A DNA stretch of 64,000 nucleotides, from the NCBI RefSeq assembly GCF_031180885.1, contig NZ_JAPSLK010000012.1:122440-186439 (forward strand). Direction: 5' to 3'. Position 1 is the first letter of the stretch, and every line of letters starts with the position of its first letter. Shown here one piece after another: positions 14,503-23,270 of the stretch. The DNA is from Saccharothrix sp. GTDB taxonomy: Bacteria > Actinomycetota > Actinomycetes > Mycobacteriales > Pseudonocardiaceae. A model generated the notes under the pieces. That model worked only from the letters and a program-made list of their open reading frames with translations. It made no database searches and was not told the origin of the DNA. A program made the translations under genes and the position numbers.

Positions 14503-15906
14503 TCAGAGCCCGTACGCCTCCAGCAGTCGCAGCCACACCTCGCTGATCGTCGGGTACGCCGGCACCGCGTGCCACAACCGGTCCACGGTGATCTCGCCGA
14601 CGATCGCGACGGTCGCCGCGTGCAGCAACTCGGCCGTGTCCGGACCGGCGAACGTGACGCCCACCAAGGTCCGCTTCGACTCGTCCACGATCATCCGCGC
14701 CTTGCCGCGGTACCCGTCCGCGTGCAAGGAAGAACCCGCGACGGCGATGTCCAGGTCGACCACTCGCACGTCCAGCCCGGCTTCGCGGGCTTGGGCCTCG
14801 GTCCAGCCGACGGCCGCCACCTCCGGGTCGGTGAACACGACCTGCGGCACGGCGGTGTGGTCGGCGGTCGCGACGGAGGCCGTCCACGGCTGCGGGTTCT
14901 GCGCGCCCGTGGCGATGGCCGTCCCCACGGCACGGGCCGCGTACTTGCCCTGGTGGGTGAGCAGGGCGCGGCCGGTGACGTCGCCCGCCGCGTACAGCCA
15001 GTCCAAGCCCTCCACGCGACCGGTGTCGTCGACGGGCAGCGCTTCGCCGGGGGTGAAGCCGAACCGCTCCACGCCCAGGTCGAACGTCGCCGGCTGCCGC
15101 CCGGTGGCCACCAGCAGCTTCGCGCCGGACACCGAACTCCCGTCCGACAGCGACAGCGTCACCTTACCGTCCACAGAGGACACGCCGGTCGCCTTCACGC
15201 CCGTGCGCAGCACGACACCGTCCTCGCGCAACCCCTCGGCCACCAGGTCGCCCGCGAACGCCTCGAACTTCGGCAACGGCCGCCCGCCGGACACCACCAG
15301 GGTCACCGACGACCCCAGCCGCGCCCACGCCTGCGCCATCTCGACACCGACCACCCCACCGCCGAGCACCACCAGCGACGACGGCACCTCCTGCGCGGAG
15401 GTGGCCTCCCGCGAACCCCAGTGCTCGACGTCCGCCAGGCCCGGCAGGTTCGGCGTGCGCGGGACGCTGCCGGTGCACACCACGACGGCACGCCGGGCGG
15501 TCAGCACGCGGCCCTCGACTTCGACGGTCCGCTCGCCGGTCAGCCGACCCCGGCCGCGCACCACGTCCAGCCCGGCCCCGACCGCCCAGCCCACCTGGCC
15601 GGAGTCGTCCCAGTTCGACGTGAACTCGTTGCGCCGCTTGAGAACCGCCGCGGCGTCCAGCTCGTCGCCCACCGGCACCCCGGGCACCCGCTTGGCCGCG
15701 GCGAGGGCGTGTCCCGGGCGCAGCAGGGCCTTGCTGGGCATGCACGCCCAGTACGAGCACTCACCGCCCACCCGCTCGGCCTCGACCAGGGCGGTCCGCA
15801 GGCCGCCGGCGGCGGTCCGGGCGGCGGCGTTCTCACCCACCGGCCCGCCGCCGATCACGATCACGTCGTAGGTCTGGTCGCCGTCCGCGACACCGGAATC
15901 GCTCAC
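14503..15906 (-). CDS. FAD-dependent pyridine nucleotide-disulfide oxidoreductase (mercuric reductase/lipoamide dehydrogenase-like)
   Basis: 467 residues from GTG 15906, behind GGGGTGGG; GTG 15924 is possible. The flavoprotein opens with YDVIVIGGGPVGENAA (FAD-binding GxGxxG), then GECSYWACMPSKALLR, where two cysteines four residues apart are the redox-active disulfide. An NAD(P)-binding motif VVLGGGVVGVEMAQ lies mid-protein, and a C-terminal dimerisation domain ends with HAVPAYPTISEVW, where the His-Pro region normally supplies the His-Glu pair. No HMA domain or C-terminal Cys pair is present, so mercury reduction is unlikely. Physiological substrate unknown. Confidence 0.88.
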   Translation of the reverse strand: MSDSGVADGDQTYDVIVIGGGPVGENAAARTAAGGLRTALVEAERVGGECSYWACMPSKALLRPGHALAAAKRVPGVPVGDELDAAAVLKRRNEFTSNWDDSGQVGWAVGAGLDVVRGRGRLTGERTVEVEGRVLTARRAVVVCTGSVPRTPNLPGLADVEHWGSREATSAQEVPSSLVVLGGGVVGVEMAQAWARLGSSVTLVVSGGRPLPKFEAFAGDLVAEGLREDGVVLRTGVKATGVSSVDGKVTLSLSDGSSVSGAKLLVATGRQPATFDLGVERFGFTPGEALPVDDTGRVEGLDWLYAAGDVTGRALLTHQGKYAARAVGTAIATGAQNPQPWTASVATADHTAVPQVVFTDPEVAAVGWTEAQAREAGLDVRVVDLDIAVAGSSLHADGYRGKARMIVDESKRTLVGVTFAGPDTAELLHAATVAIVGEITVDRLWHAVPAYPTISEVWLRLLEAYGL

Positions 15907-15956
15907 CGTCCCACCCCACACCACCCGGACCGGCGGAGCAAGTCTCGCGGCGATCG

Positions 15957-16050
15957 GCCCGGGCGCGCGGGGTCAGGCGGGGTCGGACACCCGCGGGGGC
16001 CAAGGGGGCGGGACACCCGCAGGGGTCAGGCGGGCGGGACACCCGCGCCG
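15957..16050. repeat. Imperfect tandem repeats between oxidoreductase and TetR genes
   Basis: About four degenerate units centred on GGTCAGGCGGG and GGGACACCCGC, each about 30 bp. The last unit runs into the 3' end of the TetR gene. Confidence 0.6.
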
Positions 16051-16051
16051 G

Positions 16052-16696
16052 TCAGGCGGGGTCGAACACCCCCGCCAGCATGCGCATGATCACGCCGTCG
16101 GCGGTGCGGAGGACCACTGGGCGCTCGTCGGGCGCCACCCGCTCGGCGAGCTTGTACATGGCGTCCGCGGTCTGGGTCGCCATGCGGAACGTCAGCGCCA
16201 CCGGCGCGTCGCCGCGCACGGTGAACCGGCCGGTGAACAGCTCGCGCAGCCGCTCGGCCATCAGCTCGTACTGGTCGACGCTGGCGTCGAGCCGGTGACC
16301 GTCGAACAGGTCGCTGAACCGCACCCGGCCGAAACCGGGCATTTCGACGAGCATCCGCAGGTAGACCGCGACCACCTGCTGCACCGCTTCCCGCCAGTTC
16401 GCGGACAGCCCGCCTTCGGTGAACAGGGTTTCCACCCGCGCCAGGTACTCCTCCATGCCGCGCAGCGCCAACGCGTGCACAACCGAACGCTTGTCCGGGA
16501 AGTATTGGTAGAACGAGCCAATTGGCACACCGGCCAGCTCGACGATCCGGGCGGTGGTGATGTCGTCGTAGTCGTACTGGTTCAGCAACTGGGCGCACGC
16601 GTCGACAATGGCGGTCACGGTCGCGGCGCCCCGCTGCTGCACAGGCTGACGGCGCATCACCTTGGCTAAGCGGTTTTCGGCGGGATTTTGCTGCAC
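16052..16696 (-). CDS. TetR-family transcriptional regulator
   Basis: About 214 residues. The N-terminal helix-turn-helix is clear: RGAATVTAIVDACAQLL, then ITTARIVELAGVPIGSFYQYFPDKRSVV. The C-terminal ligand-binding part is all-helical and contains the phrase MATQTADAMYKLAERV. The start is uncertain: GTG 16696 is used here, ATG 16657 (MRRQPVQQRG) is the alternative, and the frame is open further upstream. Neighbours give no firm target; it lies directly upstream of the disulfide oxidoreductase in the same direction, so that gene may be co-transcribed. Confidence 0.85.
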   Translation of the reverse strand: MQQNPAENRLAKVMRRQPVQQRGAATVTAIVDACAQLLNQYDYDDITTARIVELAGVPIGSFYQYFPDKRSVVHALALRGMEEYLARVETLFTEGGLSANWREAVQQVVAVYLRMLVEMPGFGRVRFSDLFDGHRLDASVDQYELMAERLRELFTGRFTVRGDAPVALTFRMATQTADAMYKLAERVAPDERPVVLRTADGVIMRMLAGVFDPA

Positions 16697-16925
16697 GCGG
16701 ACATCTTGATGGATACGGACCGGTAATCCCAAACACAGGATTGGCGACAGCTTCATCACGGATCGTCGCACGTCTGCGCAGGACTGCGGACTGCCATGTG
16801 AGAAACGCTCATCTTGTAAGACAACCGGACCGAAAAGACCAGGTGCAAAGGCCGCGCACAGCGCAACAATTGGCTATGAAACGATTCCAGGCCGGGGATT
16901 CGCCGGTGCGCGCCCGGCACGCGCA

Positions 16926-17618
16926 CTAGTCCGATCGCGGCCGCGAACTCGCCGGCACCGGTTCCGCGCCCGGCGCGCGCTGCTGCGGCAATGCGCGCCC
17001 GATCCCGGCGGCCGGCTCTTCTTTCCGTTCAGAACGCGGGCGCGGCGGCCTGGTGACATAGGGCCGCAGCAATCCGGCGACCACCAGCCCGGGCGCGATC
17101 AGCGGCACCACGGCCGACAACGCGACCGCCGTGGCCGCGGCCCGCGCCACGTCCTTGGGGATCAACGCGATCCGGTCCACCACGAACGCGCGCCGCCCCG
17201 GGATCGACGCCAGCCCCAGCACCGCCAGGAACACCCCGAGCGCCAGCAGCGCCCGGTGCACCGCGCCGTACCCGACGGACTCGGCCGCGGCCATCACCGC
17301 CAGCCACCCGCCCAGCGCGGGCAACTGCCGCCGGGTGGTCGTCATCGCCCACAGCAGCCCGCCGACCGGGGCCAGCCACCCGGTGCGGCCCGCGCACCAC
17401 GCGCCGACCGCGTCGAGCCACCCCACCGGGACACCGGCCCACGCGAAGGGAACCCGCGCCACGTCCAGCGGGCTCGGCCCGCCGAACGGCTGCCCCACCA
17501 CCCACGCCAGCGACCACACCGACACCACGACCGCGAGCCCGAGCTGCCACCGCGGCCGGTCGACCGCGCACCGGCTGAGCCGGACCAGTTCCCGGCGCTG
17601 CTCCTTCACCCCCTCCAC
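16926..17618 (-). CDS. Multi-pass membrane protein, hypothetical
   Basis: 230 residues with about five membrane helices between residues 25 and 190 (for example LGLAVVVSVWSLAWVVG and ALLALGVFLAVLGLASI) and a charged, Pro/Arg-rich cytoplasmic tail from about 195. No family recognised; the sequence WCAGRTGWLAPVGGLLWAMTTTRRQLPALGG shape suggests a rhomboid-like or YhhN-like layout but no catalytic motif is visible. It lies 33 nt downstream of the regulator gene starting at 18308, same strand, so it may belong to that transcription unit. Confidence 0.65.
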   Translation of the reverse strand: MEGVKEQRRELVRLSRCAVDRPRWQLGLAVVVSVWSLAWVVGQPFGGPSPLDVARVPFAWAGVPVGWLDAVGAWCAGRTGWLAPVGGLLWAMTTTRRQLPALGGWLAVMAAAESVGYGAVHRALLALGVFLAVLGLASIPGRRAFVVDRIALIPKDVARAAATAVALSAVVPLIAPGLVVAGLLRPYVTRPPRPRSERKEEPAAGIGRALPQQRAPGAEPVPASSRPRSD

Positions 17619-17651
17619 CCTGCCGGGTCCACCACCCGCCGTGGTCGGGCT

Positions 17652-18308
17652 TCACCCGCGTGCCTCCGGTATCCCGCTCTCGGGTGCCCCGGCCCTCACC
17701 CGGCGTGCCGCAAACGCCGCGCCGATGTGCTGGAGGTCGCCCGGGTTGCCCGGATCGAGACCGGTCAGCGCCACGATCCGACGCGGCCGGTAGTCGACGG
17801 TGTTGGGGTGGACGTGCAGCAAAGCCGCAGTTCTGCGGCGATTGAGCCCTTCGGCGAGGTACAGCTCCAGCGTCGGCAGGAGATCCGGGTTGTCCTGCAA
17901 GGGGTCCAGCAGCGCGGACAGCAGCTCGCGGCGCGCCTCGCGCTCGTGGCCGACGATCGTCCGCCGCTCCTCGGCGTACGCGGTGGCCACCACCGACACC
18001 GCGATCTCCCGGTAGCGCAGCACGAGGTCCGTCGCGGCGAGCGCGTCGGCCAGGTCGTCGGGGCCGGCGTCGGCGAGCACCGCGTGCCACATCACCCGCA
18101 GGCCCATGCCGTACGCGGCGAGCACCGCGCCCAACGGCACACCCTCGGCAGCGAACCGGGCGACCAGGTCGCGCGCGATCACCCGGTGCGGTGTCAGCCG
18201 GGCGTGGATCGGCTGACCGTTGATGGTCAGGTTGTGACGGGGCCACAACAGCTCCTCGTCGAGTCTGCGTGAACTCCCAGTGTCCGGACGTGCTCCGGGC
18301 CACATCAT
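17652..18308 (-). CDS. PucR/CdaR-type regulator, internally shortened
   Basis: 218 residues. The N-terminal part (about 30-135) resembles the RsbRD-type helical sensor found in long PucR regulators (ARDLVARFAAEGVPLGAVLAAYGMGLRVMW). The C-terminal part (about 148-200) is the PucR helix-turn-helix: LELYLAEGLNRRRTAALLHVHPNTVDYR. Normal members, about 400 residues, have a GGDEF-like middle domain between these two; here they meet directly at RRELLSALLDPLQDNPDLL. Pro replaces the usual Leu after VDYR. It may be a streamlined regulator or a decaying gene. Divergent from the SGNH hydrolase gene. Confidence 0.7.
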   Translation of the reverse strand: MMWPGARPDTGSSRRLDEELLWPRHNLTINGQPIHARLTPHRVIARDLVARFAAEGVPLGAVLAAYGMGLRVMWHAVLADAGPDDLADALAATDLVLRYREIAVSVVATAYAEERRTIVGHEREARRELLSALLDPLQDNPDLLPTLELYLAEGLNRRRTAALLHVHPNTVDYRPRRIVALTGLDPGNPGDLQHIGAAFAARRVRAGAPESGIPEARG

Positions 18309-18347
18309 GTCACCGGCACCACTTCCGACTACGGGAAGGAGGCGATC

Positions 18348-19202
18348 GTGCGCAGGCTGCTACCGGTGTTGCTGGCGGCGTTGTCGATCACCTGGACGGG
18401 CACGGCGGCGGCCGAGCCCGCGGAACTGGAGTACGTGGCGCTCGGCGACTCCGCCGCCGCCGGCCCCCTGATCCCCGACCACGAGCTGATGCACCCGGGC
18501 TGCATGCGCTCGACGCGCAACTGGCCGAGCGTCCTGGCCGCGAAGCTCGGCGCGACCGCGTTCCGGGACGTGAGCTGCTCCGGGGCGACCACCGACCACC
18601 TGGCCACGTCCCAGGCGACGTTCACCGGGCCCCAGCCGCCGCAGCTCGACGCCCTGACCCCGACCACCGACCTGGTCACCATCACCATCGGCGGCAACGA
18701 CATCGGCCTGGTCCGCGTGGCGCTGGGGTGCATCAACGTGTTCCCCGAGCCGCTCGGGACGTCGTGCAAGGACCGGCTCACCGCCGGCGGCGACCAGATC
18801 GCGGCGAAGATCGACGCCTACGCGGCCGAGTTCGCCGCCGGCCTGGACGCGATCAGGGCGCGCGCGCCGCGGGCGGAGGTCGTGGTCGTCGGCTACGGCA
18901 CCTACATCCGGCCCGGCGGCTGCCACCCGAAGGAACCGATCTGGGCGCGCGACGCCGACTACCTCCAGGCGTCGGTGCACCGGCTGAACACGGTGCTGGG
19001 CAAGGTGTCCGCCGACCGCGGTGCGACCTTTGTTGACATCGAGCCGCCGAGCGTGGGCCACGACGTGTGCGCGCCGATCACCGAGAAGTGGTTCGAGGGC
19101 CTGGTGCCGACCTCGGTCGCCGCTCCGCTCCACCCCAACGCGCGGGGCATGGCGGGCATCGGGTCGTTCATCGCCGGGTCGTTGGGCGCGAGCCGCGTGT
19201 GA
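18348..19202 (+). CDS. Secreted SGNH/GDSL hydrolase (lipase/esterase)
   Basis: 284 residues, GTG start behind GGGAAGGAGG. Signal peptide 1-22 (ITWTGTAAA). The catalytic Ser35 is in ALGDS (block I), Gly-Asn in IGGND (block III, about 115-118), and the terminal block carries His262 in PLHPNARG. Six cysteines (52, 77, 128, 140, 192, 241) could form three disulfides, as in the Streptomyces secreted lipase/esterase branch. Substrate not predictable. Its 3' end overlaps the convergent dehydrogenase gene by 35 nt. Confidence 0.9.
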   Translation: MRRLLPVLLAALSITWTGTAAAEPAELEYVALGDSAAAGPLIPDHELMHPGCMRSTRNWPSVLAAKLGATAFRDVSCSGATTDHLATSQATFTGPQPPQLDALTPTTDLVTITIGGNDIGLVRVALGCINVFPEPLGTSCKDRLTAGGDQIAAKIDAYAAEFAAGLDAIRARAPRAEVVVVGYGTYIRPGGCHPKEPIWARDADYLQASVHRLNTVLGKVSADRGATFVDIEPPSVGHDVCAPITEKWFEGLVPTSVAAPLHPNARGMAGIGSFIAGSLGASRV

Positions 19203-20076
19203 GCGCTTCGTACACCTGGTAGACGCCGCTGTGGTCGTCGTCGCCGAGCCCGAGTGCGCACATCGCGGTGTACACCTGCTCGACGGCGGCGGTCACCGGC
19301 AGCGGCACGCCCGCCGCCCGGCCCGCCCCGGTGGCGAACCCGAGGTCCTTGAGCTGGTGCCGCGCCCGCCCGCCGGGCGTGAAGTCGTGCCGCAACCACT
19401 TGTCCCGCTTGACCTCCAGCGCGGTGCTGCCCGCGAGCCCGCCGCCCAGGACGTCCAGCAGCGCCTCGGGGTCCAGCCCTTCCGCGACGGCCAGCGCGAG
19501 CGCCTCGGAGATCCCGGTGAGCACGGTCGCCACGACGATCTGGTTGCACGCCTTGGCCAACTGGCCCGCGCCCAGCGGCCCCAGGTGCCGCACGGTGGTG
19601 CCCAGCACGTCGAAGTAGGGCTTGAGCCGCAGCACGTCCTCGGCGTGGCCGCCGACCATGATGCTCAGCGTGCCCGCCTCCGCGCCGACGTCCCCGCCGC
19701 TGACCGGCGCGTCCACCAGCCGCACGCCCAGGCCGTGCAGCCGCGCGCCGAGTTGCCGGACGCCTTCGGGCGAGTGCGTGCCCATCACGACCAGCAGCGG
19801 CCGTTCGACGTCGTTCTCCCGCCATCCCGCGAGCAGGCCGTCTTCGCGGTCCAGTACGGCTTCAACGTCCGGCAGGTCGGGCAGCACCGTGATCACCACC
19901 GGCAGCGCCGCTTCGGCGGGCGTGGCCGCCGCCGTGCCGCCGGCCGCGCGCACCTCGCCGTCCCGGCCGGGCGTGCGGTTCCAAACGGTGACCGGGAATC
20001 CGGCGCGGGCGAGGTTGCGGGCCATCGGCCGCCCCATCGCGCCGAGCCCGAGGACGGAGACGGGGTCGTGGCGCAT
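19168..20076 (-). CDS. NAD(P)-dependent 3-hydroxyisobutyrate dehydrogenase-family oxidoreductase
   Basis: 302 residues from ATG 20076 (GTG 20082 also possible); the open frame extends to 20424 without coding support. Beta-hydroxyacid dehydrogenase pattern: Rossmann motif VLGLGAMGRPMARNLARAG at the N-terminus, substrate motif DAPVSGGDVGAEAGTL, catalytic Lys in GAGQLAKACNQ, and a helical C-terminal domain ending with KDLGFATGAGRAAGVPLPV. The family oxidises 3-hydroxyisobutyrate, tartronate semialdehyde or related acids; the actual substrate is unknown. Its convergent 3' overlap with the hydrolase gene is unusual but frames are both intact. Confidence 0.9.
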   Translation of the reverse strand: MRHDPVSVLGLGAMGRPMARNLARAGFPVTVWNRTPGRDGEVRAAGGTAAATPAEAALPVVITVLPDLPDVEAVLDREDGLLAGWRENDVERPLLVVMGTHSPEGVRQLGARLHGLGVRLVDAPVSGGDVGAEAGTLSIMVGGHAEDVLRLKPYFDVLGTTVRHLGPLGAGQLAKACNQIVVATVLTGISEALALAVAEGLDPEALLDVLGGGLAGSTALEVKRDKWLRHDFTPGGRARHQLKDLGFATGAGRAAGVPLPVTAAVEQVYTAMCALGLGDDDHSGVYQVYEALTRGSRPTTRR

Positions 20077-20242
20077 GGTCACCCATCCTCGCGCGGACGC
20101 GGCTGACCCACCAACCGGGAGTCCCCGACACGTGAGCGCGGCGGCGAAACACCGTGTAGATTGGTCGTTCTGCGCGCGCAGAGAGATGTCAGGCGAAAAG
20201 CGGCACAGCCTGATAAAACACGCTATCCAGAAATGAGGCACG

Positions 20243-22504
20243 TTGTCAAGCCCCTCCGATGACCTCCGGCTCGCGGAAATCGAGTCGGAGCAGGAATACG
20301 TGTCGATGCTGTACGGAAGGCTGGACGACCTCCGCGAACTCAGCTCGAAGCGGCTCGCCGGCGCGCTTCGGGAAACCGGCGGAACGCACCAGATGCGCTC
20401 CGAGCGGGACACCTCGGTGGCCATGTACTCCGACCAGCTGGCGCAGTACAGCGCGGTCGAGAACGGGTTGTGCTTCGGCCGCCTGGACTTCCACGAGGGC
20501 GACCGCTTCTACATCGGCCGGATCGGCTTGTTCGACGAGGACAAGGAGTACGAGCCGCTGCTGATGGACTGGCGGGCCCCCGCCGCGCGGCCGTTCTACC
20601 TGGCCACCGCCGCCGCCCCGGACGGCGTCAAGCGGCGCCGCCACCTGCGCACCAAGCAGCGCAAGGTGGTCGGGTTCGACGACGAGGTCCTGGACATCAA
20701 CTCCGTCGACCCGAACCGGCACGAGGGGCTGACCGGCGAGGCCACCCTGCTCGCGGCGGTCAACGCGAGCCGCACCGGGCAGATGGGCGACATCGTCGCC
20801 ACCATCCAGGCCGAGCAGGACAAGATCATCCGGACCGAGCTGAACGGCGTCGTCGTCGTGCAGGGCGGTCCGGGCACCGGCAAGACCGCCGTGGCCCTGC
20901 ACCGCGCCGCCTACCTGCTCTACACGCACCGCCGCCAGCTGGCCAAGCGCGGCGTGCTGGTGGTCGGCCCGAACTCCACGTTCCTGCGCTACATCGGGCA
21001 GGTGCTGCCGTCGCTGGGCGAGACCGGCGTGCTGCTGTCCACCGTGGGCGAGCTGTTCCCGAACCTGACCGCGACCGGCCGCGAGTCCGCCGAGGCCGCC
21101 GCCCTCAAGGGCCGCATCGAGATGGCGGAGGTCGTGGCGCACGCGGTCAAGGACCGGCAGGAAGCGCCCGCCCTGGTGGAGATCCCGTTCGAGCAGGACG
21201 TGCTCAAGCTGGACCGCCGGGCGATCACCGCCGCGCGCGGCCGGGCCCGCCGCACCCGCCGCCCGCACAACGAGGCGCGCCGGACGTTCCTTCGCGAGAT
21301 CATCTCGACCCTGGCGTCCCAGGCCGTGTCCCGCCTCGGCCGGCACCTGCTGGACCAGGCCGACATCGACGACATCCGCCGCGAGTTGCGCGAGGACCCC
21401 GAGGTCCAGGCGGCGGTGGAACGCCTGTGGCCGACGCTGACCCCGCAGCGGCTCCTCGAAGACCTCTACGCCACCCCGCGCCTGCTGGCCAAGGCCACGC
21501 CCAAGCTGTCCGCCGAGGAACGCGCCCTGCTGGCCCGCCCGCGCGGGTCGGCGTGGACGCCCGCCGACGTGCCGCTGCTGGACGAGGCCGCCGAGCTGCT
21601 CGGCGAGGACGACACCGAGGCCAAGGCCCGCGCCGAGCGCCGGCGCCGGCAGGCGATCGACTACGCGCAGGGCGTGCTGGACATCCTCGACCTGGAGGAC
21701 GACGCCGACCCCGAGATCCTGATGGCGACCGACCTGATGGACGCCTACCGGCTGGCCGAGCGGCACGGCGTGGAGCGCTACGAGACGGCGGCCGAGCGGG
21801 CGGCGGCGGACCGGACGTGGACGTTCGGGCACATCATCGTCGACGAGGCGCAGGAGCTGTCCGCGATGGCGTGGCGGACGCTGATGCGGCGCTGCCCCAG
21901 CAAGTCCATGACCGTCGTCGGCGACATCGCGCAGACCGGGGACATCGCGGGCGCGTCGTCGTGGCACGAGGTGCTCTCGCCGTACGTGATGGACCGCTGG
22001 AAGCTCACCGAGCTGACCGTGAACTACCGGACTCCCTCGGAGATCATGGCCGTCGCGGCGGACGTGCTGGCGGGCGTCGACCCGGACCTGGTGCCGCCGA
22101 CGTCAGTGCGCGACAGCGGGCACCAGCCGTGGAGCCTCAAGGTGTCCGCCACCGCGGCGGCCCTGCCCGGTCTGGTCGCCGAGGAGGTCGACGCGATCGG
22201 GGACGGCAAGCTCGCCGTGATCGTGCCCGCCGCGCAGGTGGCCGACCTGCGCGCGGTCGTGCCGGGCGCGTCGGACGACCTCGACGCGCAGGTCGTGGTG
22301 CTCGGCGTGGTGGACGCGAAGGGCCTGGAGTTCGACTCGGTCCTGGTGGTCGACCCGGCGGGCATCCTGGCCGAGTCGCCGCGCGGCGCGAGCGACCTGT
22401 ACGTGGCGCTGACCCGGGCCACGCAGCGGCTGGGCGTGGTGCACGAGGGCGAGCTGCCCGCCGTGCTGGACCGGCTGGCTCAGAGGTCGGCGAGCACCGT
22501 GTAG
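20243..22504 (+). CDS. helR: HelD/HelR-type RNA polymerase recycling ATPase (UvrD-like)
   Basis: 753 residues. TTG start at 20243 with GAGG 5 nt upstream. The N-terminal coiled-coil region (about 1-70, ending LAGALRETGGTHQM) is the arm that enters the RNA polymerase secondary channel in HelD proteins. The superfamily 1 ATPase has Walker A GGPGTGKT (208-215), Walker B IIVDEAQE and motif VVGDIAQTGDIAG, motif IV NYRTPSEI and motif VI LYVALTRATQRLGVV. Actinobacterial HelR displaces rifamycins and frees stalled polymerase. No rifamycin-associated palindrome was seen upstream, so drug induction is not evident. Distinguishing HelR from other HelD proteins needs a phylogeny. Confidence 0.87.
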   Translation: MSSPSDDLRLAEIESEQEYVSMLYGRLDDLRELSSKRLAGALRETGGTHQMRSERDTSVAMYSDQLAQYSAVENGLCFGRLDFHEGDRFYIGRIGLFDEDKEYEPLLMDWRAPAARPFYLATAAAPDGVKRRRHLRTKQRKVVGFDDEVLDINSVDPNRHEGLTGEATLLAAVNASRTGQMGDIVATIQAEQDKIIRTELNGVVVVQGGPGTGKTAVALHRAAYLLYTHRRQLAKRGVLVVGPNSTFLRYIGQVLPSLGETGVLLSTVGELFPNLTATGRESAEAAALKGRIEMAEVVAHAVKDRQEAPALVEIPFEQDVLKLDRRAITAARGRARRTRRPHNEARRTFLREIISTLASQAVSRLGRHLLDQADIDDIRRELREDPEVQAAVERLWPTLTPQRLLEDLYATPRLLAKATPKLSAEERALLARPRGSAWTPADVPLLDEAAELLGEDDTEAKARAERRRRQAIDYAQGVLDILDLEDDADPEILMATDLMDAYRLAERHGVERYETAAERAAADRTWTFGHIIVDEAQELSAMAWRTLMRRCPSKSMTVVGDIAQTGDIAGASSWHEVLSPYVMDRWKLTELTVNYRTPSEIMAVAADVLAGVDPDLVPPTSVRDSGHQPWSLKVSATAAALPGLVAEEVDAIGDGKLAVIVPAAQVADLRAVVPGASDDLDAQVVVLGVVDAKGLEFDSVLVVDPAGILAESPRGASDLYVALTRATQRLGVVHEGELPAVLDRLAQRSASTV

Positions 22505-22836
22505 CCCAGGAGGGCCGCGCCCACGCCCGCCACGACGCTGACCGCCACGTTGGCGACGGCGTGGAAGTGGGCGCGGTTCTCCAGCAGCCGCACGGTCTCG
22601 TAGCCGAACGTGCTGTAGGTGGTGAGGCCGCCGCACAACCCGGTGCCCAGCAACGCCGCCGTCCCCGGCCCCACGGCCGCGCCCGCGAGGGCGCCCAGGA
22701 CGAACGAGCCCACCACGTTCACGGTGAGCGTGCCCCACGGGAAGACGGTGTCGTGGCGGGACTGCACGAACCGGTCGACGAGGTAGCGCAGCGGGGCGCC
22801 GACCGCCGCGCCGAGGAACACCATCAGCGCCGTCAC
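22480..22836 (-). CDS. crcB: Fluoride channel subunit CrcB/Fluc (second of a pair)
   Basis: 118 residues from GTG 22836, whose GTGA overlaps the stop of the upstream crcB copy by 4 nt. Four membrane helices. The Fluc signature is intact: the polar-track region GTLTVNVVGSFVLG with its conserved Asn, and the sodium-site/TM3 break GGLTTYSTF. Two tandem crcB genes usually make a heterodimeric channel that expels fluoride from the cytoplasm. Its 3' end overlaps the convergent helR gene by 25 nt. Confidence 0.92.
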   Translation of the reverse strand: MTALMVFLGAAVGAPLRYLVDRFVQSRHDTVFPWGTLTVNVVGSFVLGALAGAAVGPGTAALLGTGLCGGLTTYSTFGYETVRLLENRAHFHAVANVAVSVVAGVGAALLGYTVLADL

Positions 22837-23270
22837 GCGACCGCCCTCCGGGTCAGCGCGACCGCCAGCGCGGTCGCGCCCACGGCGGCGACGAGCGTCA
22901 GCACCAGGTAAGCGAACGCTTCGAGCACCCCGCCGGGCACCAGGAGCTGCCGGAAGTCGTTGGTGTAAGTGGAGAACGTGGTGAACCCGCCCAGCACGCC
23001 GACACCGAGGAACGGCCGCGCCAGCGGGTGCGCCTGCCACCGCTCGGTGATCAGCACCATGAGCACGCCGATCAGCGCGCCGCCGACGACGTTGACCAGG
23101 AAGGTCCCCCACACGCCGGGAACCAGCAGCCCGACGCCGTAGCGCGCCAGTCCGCCGAGACCGCCGCCGAGGGCGATCACGGCCAGCACGCCGCCGTGCG
23201 TCCGGGCCAGTTCCTGCCGTTGCGCCGGGACGTGGAGGTCGACGTCCGGGTCGACGGGGTCAGTGGGCAC
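22833..23270 (-). CDS. crcB: Fluoride channel subunit CrcB/Fluc (first of a pair)
   Basis: 145 residues with a 25-residue soluble N-terminal extension and four helices. Family motifs are GGGLGGLARYGVG, GTFLVNVVGGALIG and GGFTTFSTY. It overlaps the marR gene by 11 nt and the second crcB gene by 4 nt, so the three are one operon. Asn in LVNVVG and the Phe-box residues are present, indicating a functional half-channel. No fluoride riboswitch was recognised before marR. Confidence 0.92.
   Translation of the reverse strand: MPTDPVDPDVDLHVPAQRQELARTHGGVLAVIALGGGLGGLARYGVGLLVPGVWGTFLVNVVGGALIGVLMVLITERWQAHPLARPFLGVGVLGGFTTFSTYTNDFRQLLVPGGVLEAFAYLVLTLVAAVGATALAVALTRRAVA

Noticed and set aside
14503..15906. 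Mercuric reductase
   Set aside because: Although it has the redox disulfide, it lacks the HMA domain and the C-terminal cysteine pair and has no mer neighbours.
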